In this document: piece by piece, positions 54,517-64,000 of the stretch
Layout: each line of letters opens with the position of its first letter
Position numbering within the stretch: the stretch's first letter is position 1
From: Oscheius dolichura
Taxonomy: Eukaryota > Nematoda > Chromadorea > Rhabditida > Rhabditidae
Reading direction: 5' to 3'
DNA length: 64,000 nucleotides
NCBI GenBank assembly: GCA_932521035.1
Contig: OW051495.1
Coordinates: 10,354,001-10,418,000, forward strand
Position numbers and translations under genes: made by a program
The notes under the pieces: generated by a model
What the model was told of the DNA's origin: nothing
Databases searched by the model: none
The model's input: only the letters and a program-made list of their open reading frames with translations

Positions 54517-55312
54517 TATGTGCCAGTCGTTGTGAAATCTAATAAACCTTTGTTATAATCTTCCCTTTGTTCAATTCTTCTTCTTGTCCAGGCTGTCTCG
54601 TCCCTCAAATGTCCCTGTCCCGACGAAGGTATTGGCTTTGATTCTTTCGCTTTTCGTTCCTTTATTCCCTCCCTCGCGTCCCGATTAGATTTGGCTAATA
54701 AATCCCCCGCGTTTTTCGACGTACTCGTTTGTTGCACGAGTAGACGAGGGGATAATCGGGGGACATTCATTCGGCGGCGTCACTCACCTGCCTCGAACGG
54801 CGGGGGCTTTATGACTATGCGTATAGCCTATTATCCCCCGTGATTGTTGTTTTTACTCCTGTTAATATGGTTGGAATAAAGGCTCCGTTATTCTCAGCGT
54901 TCTCTCTGAATTTTCACTTCTTTGGGTCCCGTTTCTCCCCTTCCTCTGAATATTCGAATAGAATGGCAATAGTTGCAAATTATGCAAAGTACACCGTTTG
55001 TGCTTTCCCCAAGCAGGTGAAATCTCCTCGCATTGCTCCTTTTTGCAGCGGAAAGCGGCCGCCAGCTCCTCTTCCTCCACTATATACGCAATCACACCCC
55101 TCAAATACTTTCCTTTTCACCCTGACGACAGGCGATTAAAATACGATCCCAACCGCCGGCGAACACATGGTTCTCCCCTCCATTTCCAGTCCTCTGCCCC
55201 GTGATTCACCGCTCGTTTGCTTTTCATTTCCTCCCGTATTTATTGACTTCTCTTTCTCTCTCTCTCCAGATTATCGATAGCCATCCCCCCGTTTACAGAC
55301 GACTCCCGTCTT
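54517..55312. other. intergenic / kinase promoter
   Basis: AATAAA-like signal (AATAAAC) at about 54541 for the F-box gene. An AG acceptor (GTTTACAG) about 14 bp before the kinase ATG fits trans-splicing or a 5' UTR intron. No gene seen between. Confidence 0.45.
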
Positions 55313-58300
55313 ATGCCACTGGGCTTCTTCTCGGGAAGTGGTTCCTCGTCAAAGGCACAGCCAATTCCCAGCTCTGAAAATGGAAAAGAGCGAAAAGAGA
55401 AAAAAGAAGCCCCCGAGAAAGAAATACGAGGAACGATATTGAAATTACAGAAGGCTACGGTGACTATTGAGAAAAAACTGGCCGAAGGTAGGAGGGAAAT
55501 AGTAGTCTTTCGATTAATTTTGGATCTTTTTTAAGGTGGTTTCGCCATAGTCTACTTGGTTTCTGATAAACAAAATCGACAATACGCGTTGAAGAGACAA
55601 TTCATTGGGGCGGATGACCCCAAGCAGGTCGAGGCATGCAAGAGGGAGTCACACATCATTGTAAGCGTTTTAAACATTTTTTTAAAGTTTAGAAAAAAAG
55701 TTTTGAATTGGATAAACATAGACAAATCAAGGCAAAGGGCGGTTTTACCCAATAAAAATACTCCTTTCCTGGGCGGTTTCCCCCCAAACTCCTTACCAAG
55801 TGGATTTTCGCTGTCATGCGCCATTTTGTCCAGTTTTACTCTCATACAAATCAATTTAATTGAGAGCAAAGAAGGAAAACAATAAAGAGAACTGTTTTAT
55901 ATATCTAAAATTTATAGTTTTACTAGAGAATTTTATATCATTTCCCATTTTAGAGCAGTCTCCGCGGCCATAAGAACATCGTCTGCTATGTGGACCATCT
56001 CCTGGCGAGGAATTCCTCCGGTGTCTACGACTACATGCTCCTGACTGCCTATTACAAGCGTGAGTCTCTTCTCTTCTCCCTTTTCTACTTCCTTCCTCTC
56101 TTTAGACAGCGTCCTCCACCTGATGAATGACCGTCTAACCAATGGAAAGGCGCTGACTACGGGAGAGATTCTCTCCATTTTCTGTGACATGACAGAAGCC
56201 GTGGCCCGATTGCACCACTCCCAGACACCTGTTATTCATAGGGATTTAAAGGTGGGAAAAGACTTAATTAGAGAAAGAAAAAGATTTTAGGTTGAGAATA
56301 TTCTAATAGACGATCGGAATAGGGCAGCCCCGCCGGTCTATGTCCTATGTGACTTTGGGAGTGCTACTACGCGGGTCAGTTCATTTTACTCTCTTTATTT
56401 ATTTTATTCGAATGATGATCGAAGATGGGTCTCATGTGGATAATTTATAGGTACTTTCGGCAGAGACACAATCGGTCAGTGCAATACAGGAGGAGATTGA
56501 GCGGTACACCACACTGAGCTACCGCTCCCCAGAGATGATTGATATCTACGAGGGGAAACCCATCGGTGAGTCTAATATCTCCTCTAAATTAATATTAAAA
56601 TGCTGTCCTCTTCAGGTACAAAGTCAGATATTTGGGCCCTGGGTGTGATGTTGTACAAACTGTGTTACTTCTCTCTCCCCTTTGGCGAGTCCGCCTTAGC
56701 CATTCAAAATGGCGCCTTCTCCTTCCCATCCCAGGCTATTCCCACTTCCATTCGTGCTTTAATTTGTGAGTTTCGATCCCGGCTAATCTGGTCATCCATT
56801 GTTTTTTTCTCTCTTTCAGTTTCTCTTCTCGACAGCGACATCGATCGCCGTCCGAATATCTACCAATGTGCCTCTCTCGCTTTCGAAGCTGCTAATCGGG
56901 AATGCCTCGTTAATAATGTACACGTAAGTTTAACTTTAATTTAATTTAAATAGAATATTATAGAATGTTCCCCGACTACCTTTGGCTACGGTTATAAGCA
57001 CACTTGAAGGTGGCAGGCCGTCGGCGAGCTCGGCGGCGCCGACTTCGATCCCGAAGGTTCCTTCCAGCGCAAGTGCCTTGGGTAAGCCACTTTTTTGTCC
57101 AATTTAAAGAAAATAGTCTGGGGCATTTCTTGGCTACCGTATCCGGATAAAAATTACCTTTAAACCATACTAAAAATCACCAAAAATGCCCCGACTCGCC
57201 GACCGTTACTTTCCGCGCGCGCCATTCTCCATTCGGAGCATTTTACTCCCATATTTAGATGCTTCACGGATTTTTACATAGCAATTCGTGTTCATCACGA
57301 AAAACTGTCTATGCTGATAGCCATCTTGTTGAGGTCCGTGCCGTAGTCTCGTCCCCTAGACCGGAAGATGTTGTGAAAGTGATAACCCCCGGGCCCATGA
57401 CGGCGCTTTTGTTCTTTATCGGGCGCCGCTTTCACCCGTAGGGTGAACGTGTGTGTAAGACGGCCCGGCAGATGATTCACCTCCCTTTCACCCATGAGAT
57501 CACTGTTTTCCAGACGTGCCCACTTCCTCCACCTTGTGTTCCGTCTCCCCGCAGAAGCTTGAATCCACCACGACTTCTGTGAATCCCCGACTTCGACCCA
57601 AACCGACGACGAGTATCTCGGCAGTGCCTATTATTCCGCCCAGTCCGAAGCCGACGCCTGCTCATCCTCATCCAGAGAAGGTACAGGAAGTCGAAGCTGC
57701 TGTGGTTCCTCCTGTCCCCCCTCTACAAGCAGCCAAGCCTCCGGTGGAAGTGAAAGCGCTACAGCCAAAAGCCGCCCTCCCGGAACCAGAAGATCTCGGG
57801 TTCACTGACCTGGGTAAGCTTTGGTTTACTTTCAACCAATTAGTCTCATTTCCAGACGATAGAACAGGAGCCGTTCCCCGGGACAGGGCCCAGACGGACG
57901 CCTACCCTCACCACCATCATCGAGACGTCGGCTTTTCTGGCCTAGGCAAAGGTGGGTTCTTTTTCTGTTTTTGATAGATGTCCCCCTTTGCCCCCTTCAA
58001 CGACCGGCCATTATAGAGGTGGCAGAAGCACCCAGCACAATGTCCCTGCCATCTGCCTCGAATGTTCAAATCCACCGGAGGAACACCAGCGACACGTCAC
58101 AGATACAGATTAAGAGTGCCTTCAAGTAAGATAATATACAGTAATTTCGTGGAGTAATTGACAATTTCAGGCCGTATAGTCAAACTGTACCGCAGCAGCC
58201 GGGAGCGGCGCCCAATGGCCAGGTGAGTCAGGACATTTTTAACGGGAACAGGGCAAAAATAGCAAAAGAAATTGGTTTTTCTTGTACGAAAAAAAATAAA

Positions 58301-60997
58301 CAACCTTTCTGGCTTGATAAATAGGTAATTTTAGGAGAATGCCCCAGTGGAGGAGACTTGGAACCCCTTTCTCTCGGCGCCATATGGATCAAAAGGCGAT
58401 GATTCGGAAGCGGAGCCAATATTTCGAGGTAAATTCTATTTTTTTCGATAAGAATGGGGTTATTTGGACTTATTCTAGATTCGAAGAGCAATTCGGACGT
58501 CTCGTCGATCGACAGTTCGGATCCCTTCGGCGCGGCCCCGTTCGACCCTCCTCCACGAGGTAGGCCACTGCCGCATGCGGCTTCTCGTCCCTTCCCGGCG
58601 GCCCCTTCACCCCTCATCCTCCGGCCCCCTTCCTCACGCACTAATCCCCCGAAATTCCTGACACGGCTGGTTATTACCGACGAGGAGGCAGTGCCCATTC
58701 CTCCACCACCTCGGACGACCTCGTTGTGGAAGGCATTCGATGACAAGTGACTCTCTCTCTCCTGTTAGGTGTATGCATGTGACCTGTGCCTGTATATTGT
58801 GATGATGTTGTGACCTTGCCTAGAGACTACCGGTGCTTTTCAACCAAAACCAGGTTGTATATGCTAATTTCTCTTGTCTTTAATGAAATTGTCATTTTCG
58901 TGTTGGAGCATGGATACTTTTATGTTTTTGGGTAGGAGAATGCAGGGCTAATAGACGCTTGGGTAGCTGTAACCATGGTCGGGTTGGAGCTTCGACCCAG
59001 CCTCGTCCTCCCCGGCAGCCGAGGACCGATCCCAACCCGGCCATGTCTGTATCCGCATAGAAGCTTCTCCTCTCTACCCTGCTTCTCTTACAGTAACCCA
59101 TTAAAGAGGTAGAGTAATACACGGTTAACATTTTCAACAAACCTAATCCATCCCGTTCCATGCCATTGGTGAGTCGCCAACTAAATCCGGACGGTAAGGC
59201 GTGCATGGCTCCCTGCCGGGCTGCTTTCCCCTACACTTCTATGGATTAAAAGGGGATGTTCATCATATTGCTGGCTTTATTTGCCAGATCTTGGGTTCTA
59301 GTTTTTAAATCAAAAGGTTGTCCTCCTCCAACCTTGTATTCTTTCAGTCCCCGCCCACCTCACCGTCCTCCCTCGTGACGATGACGCCGACTCCGTTGGC
59401 TCTGCGAGTGATCTCAATAAAAAAATGCAGCAGGTGGGATATTTACCATAGTTTTATAACCGTTCTAACAAAATCCAGATGGAGGAGGATAGTGAAGTAG
59501 ACGAACAGAGGATGCGAGCCCGCCGCCGATACAGCTACGAACACATCGATGGGATCGGAGACGAGGGTAGCAGCGACAGCCGGGGGAGGACGGAAGGAGA
59601 AAGCACAGACGATCTCAGCAGAGTGGGGAGATACTCGAATTTATTTTACTTTTGATGTCAGAATGAGGAGTCCTCCCACGATGACGAGAACGACTCCTCT
59701 CAGCAGACCGACGTGGCGAGTGATGACGGCGGCGGGAGACCGCTGCTGGAAGACGACGGACTGGAGGACGACTACGAGGAGACGAACCACCAACCAGCGG
59801 AGGAGCATTACCCTCCTCTTTATGTGGATCCAAGGGTTCGGAACACGAATCCCTTCCTCAATCAGGATCTGACGCCAAAGATCTCCCCAGCCGAGACGCA
59901 TACTCGTCACGGGGCCATATGGTCTCCTCCGGTTAATGAACGACGGGATACGATGATCCGGTACGTTCTGAAAATTAGAGAAAATGAAGCAAATGCCCCG
60001 TTTAGGAATGACATTCCACCGGATCCTCGTTTCGGTGCTCCCTACGCGCCGGCCACTCTGCCCAGACAGGTGACTCCCCTGGCCGCCGTGCCGAAGCCGT
60101 TGGCCCCGCCGAAACCGTTAACAGGACCTGTTGTTTTTGTAAATGCTACTGTTAATATACTCTATTGAATATTATACAGAGTGCTCCGATCATCGTCCGA
60201 GCCGAGATCCACAATCCTCCACCGGAAGAGCCAATAATCGGTGAACTGATCCAGGTGGCGGCTACTCCTCCCAGAGAACAGAAACCGCCATTCGAAGAGA
60301 GGGCCGTGGATGTTATTGAAAGTATCGAGGTAAGAAAGATGCTTTAGATAATAGCAGATTGTTACAGACGGATTCCCCTCTCCCAGCTCCTCCTCCTCCT
60401 TCTCCCAAATCAGAGGTTGTGAAGCTTCCTGGGCCCAAGTTTGTCGAAGGGCCGAAGACACCGAAACCCAAGAAGAATAAAGAGAAGAAAAGGTGAGGCT
60501 TTGTTAGGAGCGGACACGGTCTCACGATGCCCGAGTCCGGTTTGGAGTTCGGGATTCTATTCATGGTCTTTGATTTCCCCTTTCGGAGCTCATTTCCTTT
60601 CTTATTAATCACCTGTTTCAGAATCGAGATCCCGCTGAGTGGAAGCGAATTCGAGACGGACGGAAGTGAGGCGGAAATGTTCCTTGGGTAAGTTATCCTC
60701 GTCCTCTCTTCTTTAGTTTCCTATTCTTTCAGTGGCCCCAGTGAAAAGGCGACGATATCGAAGAAAAAGAAGAAGTCTCCAGCCTTTTCCCTCCTCGGCT
60801 CGAATCCTTCGGTGACGTCTGTCGATAAACCGGAGAAGTCGAAGAAAAAGGAGGAGAAGCACAAGATCCTGACGACGAAGCGGGGCAGTGTCGGTGCTTT
60901 GAATTCGTCCTTTGTGAACTCGTCCTTCCAAGCGGAGGACGTCGACAGCCCGCCGGGCCACCACCGCTCCATGGTACAAGGTGCTCTTCACGGCTAA
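55313..60997 (+). CDS. sel-5: AAK1/NAK-family Ser/Thr kinase, sel-5 ortholog (long form)
   Basis: Twenty-three in-phase exons: 55313-55487, 55536-55660, 55954-56059, 56106-56251, 56291-56374, 56451-56565, 56616-56765, 56820-56923, 56964-57081, 57514-57813, 57856-57951, 58017-58125, 58171-58222, 58335-58428, 58479-58559, 59348-59433, 59479-59622, 59662-59960, 60006-60129, 60180-60329, 60368-60492, 60622-60687 and 60733-60997; 1,037 aa. Kinase domain about residues 50-330: glycine loop LAEGGFAIVYLV, lysine YALKRQF, catalytic loop VIHRDLKVEN, CDFGSATTR, and the NAK signature EEIERYTTLSYRSPEMID. The long C-terminus is Pro-rich with acidic clusters and NPF-like NTNPFLNQ, suiting endocytic adaptors (AP-2) as in AAK1. 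sel-5 modulates LIN-12/Notch in C. elegans. Reading through the exon-15 donor gives a short form ending at 58750 (681 aa). Confidence 0.9.
58560..58750 (+). CDS. alternative 3' exon extension of the sel-5-like kinase (short form)
   Basis: If the GT at 58560 is not used, the frame stays open for 63 codons (GRPLPHAASRPFPAAPSP, LITDEEAV-like PPPPRTTSLWKAF) to TGA at 58748-58750. Composition is coding-like. Splicing from 58559 to 59348 is equally in phase. Two isoforms differing at the C-terminus are therefore plausible. Confidence 0.5.
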
Positions 60998-62155
60998 CCA
61001 AATCTCACTTTCTTTATAATTAATCGAAATCTTCACTTTCCCCCAAACTTAGAGGCATATCTTCCCCCAAATCTTAACTTTAGATCTTGTTGTCATAATT
61101 ACGCATATAGCTTTAGAGGTCGCTGTCGCCCCGGCGGCCTGTATGTGATCTGTTCCCTCCATTGCTGTAAATCCGGTTTCAGTTCTATCCCATCTTTGCC
61201 TAGAGCAATTAGACTTATTTATTATACATTAAAGGAACTGTCAGGGACTGGAAGTTTCGTTTACGGGTCCTGGCGCGACATGAACGGATTGGCGTCTCCC
61301 GCGCCTGGCGCGCATTTGAATATTGAACGCGATTGCGGTTTTAGCTCGTTTCTTCTTATTTTCCAATAATTTCTTGCCCTGATTTGACTACTTATGAAGA
61401 GCCATATCAGAATAATCAAAAAAAATTTAATAAAACGATGAAACGCTTGCTTGAAAAAACCATTTTCCCGCGAAACTCTACAGTCAGCTTCCTATGTCCC
61501 TGACAATTCCTTTAAACAATTAAAATTTCTGGCGATTTTTGGGTGAAGAGGACTGGCTCTCGGGGGGTGAATAAGTGGTCGGCTTCGAGCCGGCAAAGTC
61601 TAATCCAGGAGTAGCGACTTCATGGTTGAGAAGGGTGGAGCGAACTGTTCCTCCTGGCCGTCTATTTTACCGGACTCTTTCAAACCTACAAATTCGAGTT
61701 GAGCGGTTTCCACTGCGGCCAGATAAAGAAGAATATCGCGGGATTGCCTAGAATTCCTCTGATCCCAGTAGTTCTGTTATTTCAAGGCACTTGTGGCTGT
61801 CTCTCCTTGTTCGTGGGCTTCTTGCCTTTTCTGTCCTTGTACCCGAACACCACTACCGATCTTGGTGGGTGCACTCAATGAACTCGCCTTGTTTCTCGGT
61901 TCACGGGGATGAGAAAGCGGCAAATGATCCGGTGGAACAGGCTTCCTTCCTGGAGCACAAAAACTCGGCGTGTGGGGCAGAGTCCCACGGAGAAATAGAC
62001 GATTCCCTTGTTCTATTGATAGCAACCACGAGGTCTCCTTCTCACTCTCTGTGGTACTGTCCCAAAACTGCTTGTTGTCCGTCTCCTCACTCAAAGTGTA
62101 AAGTTGTCGCTCTCCCCTAGTAAACGGTTTGTCTCTTTCTCACACCGCTCCCCCC
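60998..62155. other. intergenic
   Basis: No exon recognised. Contains a GC-rich segment with CCTGGCGCG motifs near 61270-61315 and AT-rich stretches around 61420-61440. Confidence 0.45.
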
Positions 62156-63225
62156 ATGACCCCAATTCTCTTCATTTTACTAGCCTTTTTTCCTCGTTTC
62201 CACTCTATAACGGCTAATGAATTGATGGATCTGTATCGGTCGAGGCAGGCCGCGAAGGAGTCCTTCAACTCGGAGAAGCAATGGCGGCAGGCCATGATCG
62301 ACAGTGCCCCACCCATTGGCTACGTAGCCGGAAAGTGAGTTTATGGTTTGGTGAAAGAGAACGGTACAGACCAGAGATGTGCGATACAAAAATTTTCGCT
62401 TCGATACGATATATGCCTCCGGATTTTTCAATCGATACGATACGATACCACGGTTTTTGTATCGTATCGCGATACGATACGATTCGATACGATATAACCT
62501 GAACTAGACATCAAATTTTGAAGCGAAAAATAGGGGTTTCTTCTGTTTCTTATTTTTTCAATAGTATTTTTGTTTCATTTAAATATTGCTAGAGTTTAGG
62601 AGACCGCATTCAATCCGAATTGCCCAGCAGGAAGTTTCAGGAACGGTGCCAAAGATCCCCTCTAATGATTCAGATCTTATAAAAGGATTTTTCGCTTTAT
62701 CCGAATAGCTTGACATAAATTTGAGCACAGCCATAAATATAGACTTTGGAACATTACTTTGAAAAACCCTTTGTGCCCATTTGGCTATCTCTGTTTTCTA
62801 ATCGCCCTCTCTAACGCAGATGCCACTGTGAAGCTGTGCCCTTCAAAAGACATTCGGATTGCGATCGTTGGCAGCAGAATTTATTTAGAAAGTGGTCTTT
62901 CTACTTGAATAAAATCACTTTCATTAGTGAAGGGGTTAAAAATGACCATAAAATATGTATAATTTTGATATCAACCGTTTTCGATACGATACGATACATA
63001 TCCGATATATACGATATGTATCGTATCGTATCGTATCGAAATTTCGATATGTATCGTTGTATCGCACATCTCTGGTACAGACCGATCCATTCGAGAATCT
63101 GGGATCGAGTCCAACCTGGGGAGAAGATCTTCGTCGATGAAAACGGCGTACCCTATCAGGTACATCGACTCTTTCAATTTATTCAAAGTAAAAACGGGTT
63201 TCAGTATCGGCCTCATCATGGATAG
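62156..63225 (+). CDS. small secreted protein interrupted by a transposon in intron 1
   Basis: Three in-phase exons: 62156-62334, 63081-63159 and 63205-63225 (TAG), giving 92 aa. Signal peptide MTPILFILLAFFPRFHSITA, helical segment (LMDLYRSRQAAKESFNSEKQ), then IHSRIWDRVQPGEKIFVDEN and a HHG end. Intron 1 is 746 nt, of which 703 plus an 8-bp duplication is a hAT-like insertion. Removing it restores a 35-nt intron. Function unknown. Confidence 0.7.
62372..63074. mobile_element. non-autonomous hAT-type DNA transposon, 703 bp
   Basis: Perfect terminal inverted repeats CAGAGATGTGCGATAC at the left and its complement GTATCGCACATCTCTG at the right. They are flanked by an exact 8-bp target duplication GTACAGAC (62364-62371 and 63075-63082). 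The CAG..CTG ends and 8-bp duplication are hallmarks of hAT elements. Subterminal regions are full of CGATAC/GTATCG repeats in both orientations. No transposase frame; internal open frames are short. Confidence 0.9.
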
Positions 63226-63379
63226 CATACATTTATAAGCAAAACATAATGTAAAAATCATGTAAATAAATATTTTTATTAAAAACAAAACAAAACCGAG
63301 GTGATCTTTCTAGCGCGGCTGTTAGAATGACTTCGACTGCAATTTGAACGTGTTTGATCTCTTCTTCACACTGCTCTCC
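63226..63379. other. short intergenic, AT-rich
   Basis: Convergent 3' flanks of the secreted-protein gene and the collagen, with AATAAA-like elements on both strands (about 63267 and 63280). Confidence 0.4.
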
Positions 63380-64000
63380 TTATCTACGTACTCCATTTTC
63401 AAAGAATACTCCTCCATCGGTGGCACAGTACTTGGGGCAGACTCCCCGTTCTCCTTGACCTCCATTCTGTCCTTTCTGTCCCGGTTGGCCGGGCTTGCCA
63501 TCGGGTCCGGGGTGGCCGTCGGGGCCGGGTCGTCCCTTCGCTCCGGGAGCACCTATGATTGTTCTATTTGAGTTGACAGGGCAGTTTACCTCTATTTCCT
63601 GGGGTTCCCGGAGTTCCAGGCTGTCCAGGGGGTCCGATAGGTCCTCGTTGGCCGACTGGTCCCGGCCGACCCTGCTCGCTACTGCTTTCGGCATCCTTTC
63701 CAGGCTGTCCAGGAGTTCCCGGTTCTCCCTGCTTTCCTCGTCTACCACAAGGTCCTTTTCCTAAAACGAGAAGACTCTTCCATTGGCCGGGGGATCTATT
63801 TTACCTCCGGGGTAGCCGTCCTTTCCAGGAATGCCGGGGATTCCATCGAATCCGTTATATCCTGGATCTCCGGGAGGTCCTGGAGGGCCGGGAGGTCCTC
63901 TCGGTCCGCAACGGCATGGTCGGCATGGAGGTGGACTGACTGTGTCGCACGGTTGGAATGGAGGTCGACCCGGGTTGCCGTTAGCGCCACGAGCCCCCGA
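63380..64000 (-). CDS. cuticle collagen (5' end outside window)
   Basis: Minus-strand exons 63805->64000, 63590-63760 and 63380-63552 (TAA), all in phase. Gly-X-Y repeats run through the visible part ([47 protein letters not shown]). They are broken by Cys clusters ([22 protein letters not shown]) as in Caenorhabditis col genes. The end [20 protein letters not shown] with a VRR terminus is the conserved C-terminus of a large cuticle-collagen subgroup. Extracellular structural protein secreted by the hypodermis; N-terminal furin-site region not in view. Confidence 0.92.

Noticed and set aside
57082..57513. Possible extra exon in the kinase intron (open frame at 57259-57441)
   Set aside because: Joining exons 9 and 10 directly is in phase; no splice sites fit the open frame.

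Overview
The window is genomic DNA from a nematode, most likely a rhabditid (clade V) relative of Caenorhabditis. The evidence is introns mostly of 34-50 nt with TTTCAG-type acceptors, AG acceptors lying directly upstream of start codons as in spliced-leader trans-splicing, and families that are nematode-specific or nematode-expanded: srt, sre and srh-like chemoreceptors, CUB-like and C-type lectin secreted proteins, an insulin/EGF-receptor L-domain protein, divergent F-box proteins, a cuticle collagen and a sel-5/AAK1 kinase. All gene models below were built by hand from splice phase and translation. Exon coordinates are given in the evidence, and reading-frame continuity across every junction was the main test.

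Layout. 1-1360: 3' part of an srt chemoreceptor. 1975-4636: dynactin subunit Arp11 (+) convergent with an unknown membrane protein (-). 5930-7869: a decayed Cys-rich secreted gene and a BTB-family gene with a duplicated tail. 9027-10164: small heat-shock protein. 10165-17676: a 7.5 kb stretch with no gene I can support. 17677-24427: a divergent Cys-loop channel, two two-domain C-type lectins and an ATP-grasp enzyme, with remnants of a duplicated channel-lectin pair and a repeat element. 24716-25772: F-box-like gene. 27192-30730: sre receptor, Cys/Gln-rich secreted protein, small helical protein. 31169-45341: a rapidly evolving cluster of secreted Thr/Pro-rich (mucin-like) proteins, srh-like receptors, another 7TM receptor, a CUB-like protein and small secreted proteins. 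It contains an inverted repeat of 1,104 bp with identical arms in every stretch compared. 45511-50528: L-domain receptor, charged protein, exon-repeat secreted protein, EB1-like CH-domain protein. 51614-54516: two more F-box-like genes. 55313-60997: sel-5-like kinase (23 exons, two plausible 3' ends). 62156-63225: small secreted protein with a hAT-type element in its first intron. 63380-64000: 3' part of a cuticle collagen.

Functionally, conserved housekeeping genes (Arp11, sel-5 kinase, ATP-grasp, sHSP) sit among environment-facing families (chemoreceptors, lectins, mucin-like, CUB-like) that show recent duplication, gene decay and rearrangement. The 31-45 kb cluster is the most dynamic part. 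Several genes carry in-frame stops or frameshifts that could be true pseudogenes or assembly errors, and these are marked individually.
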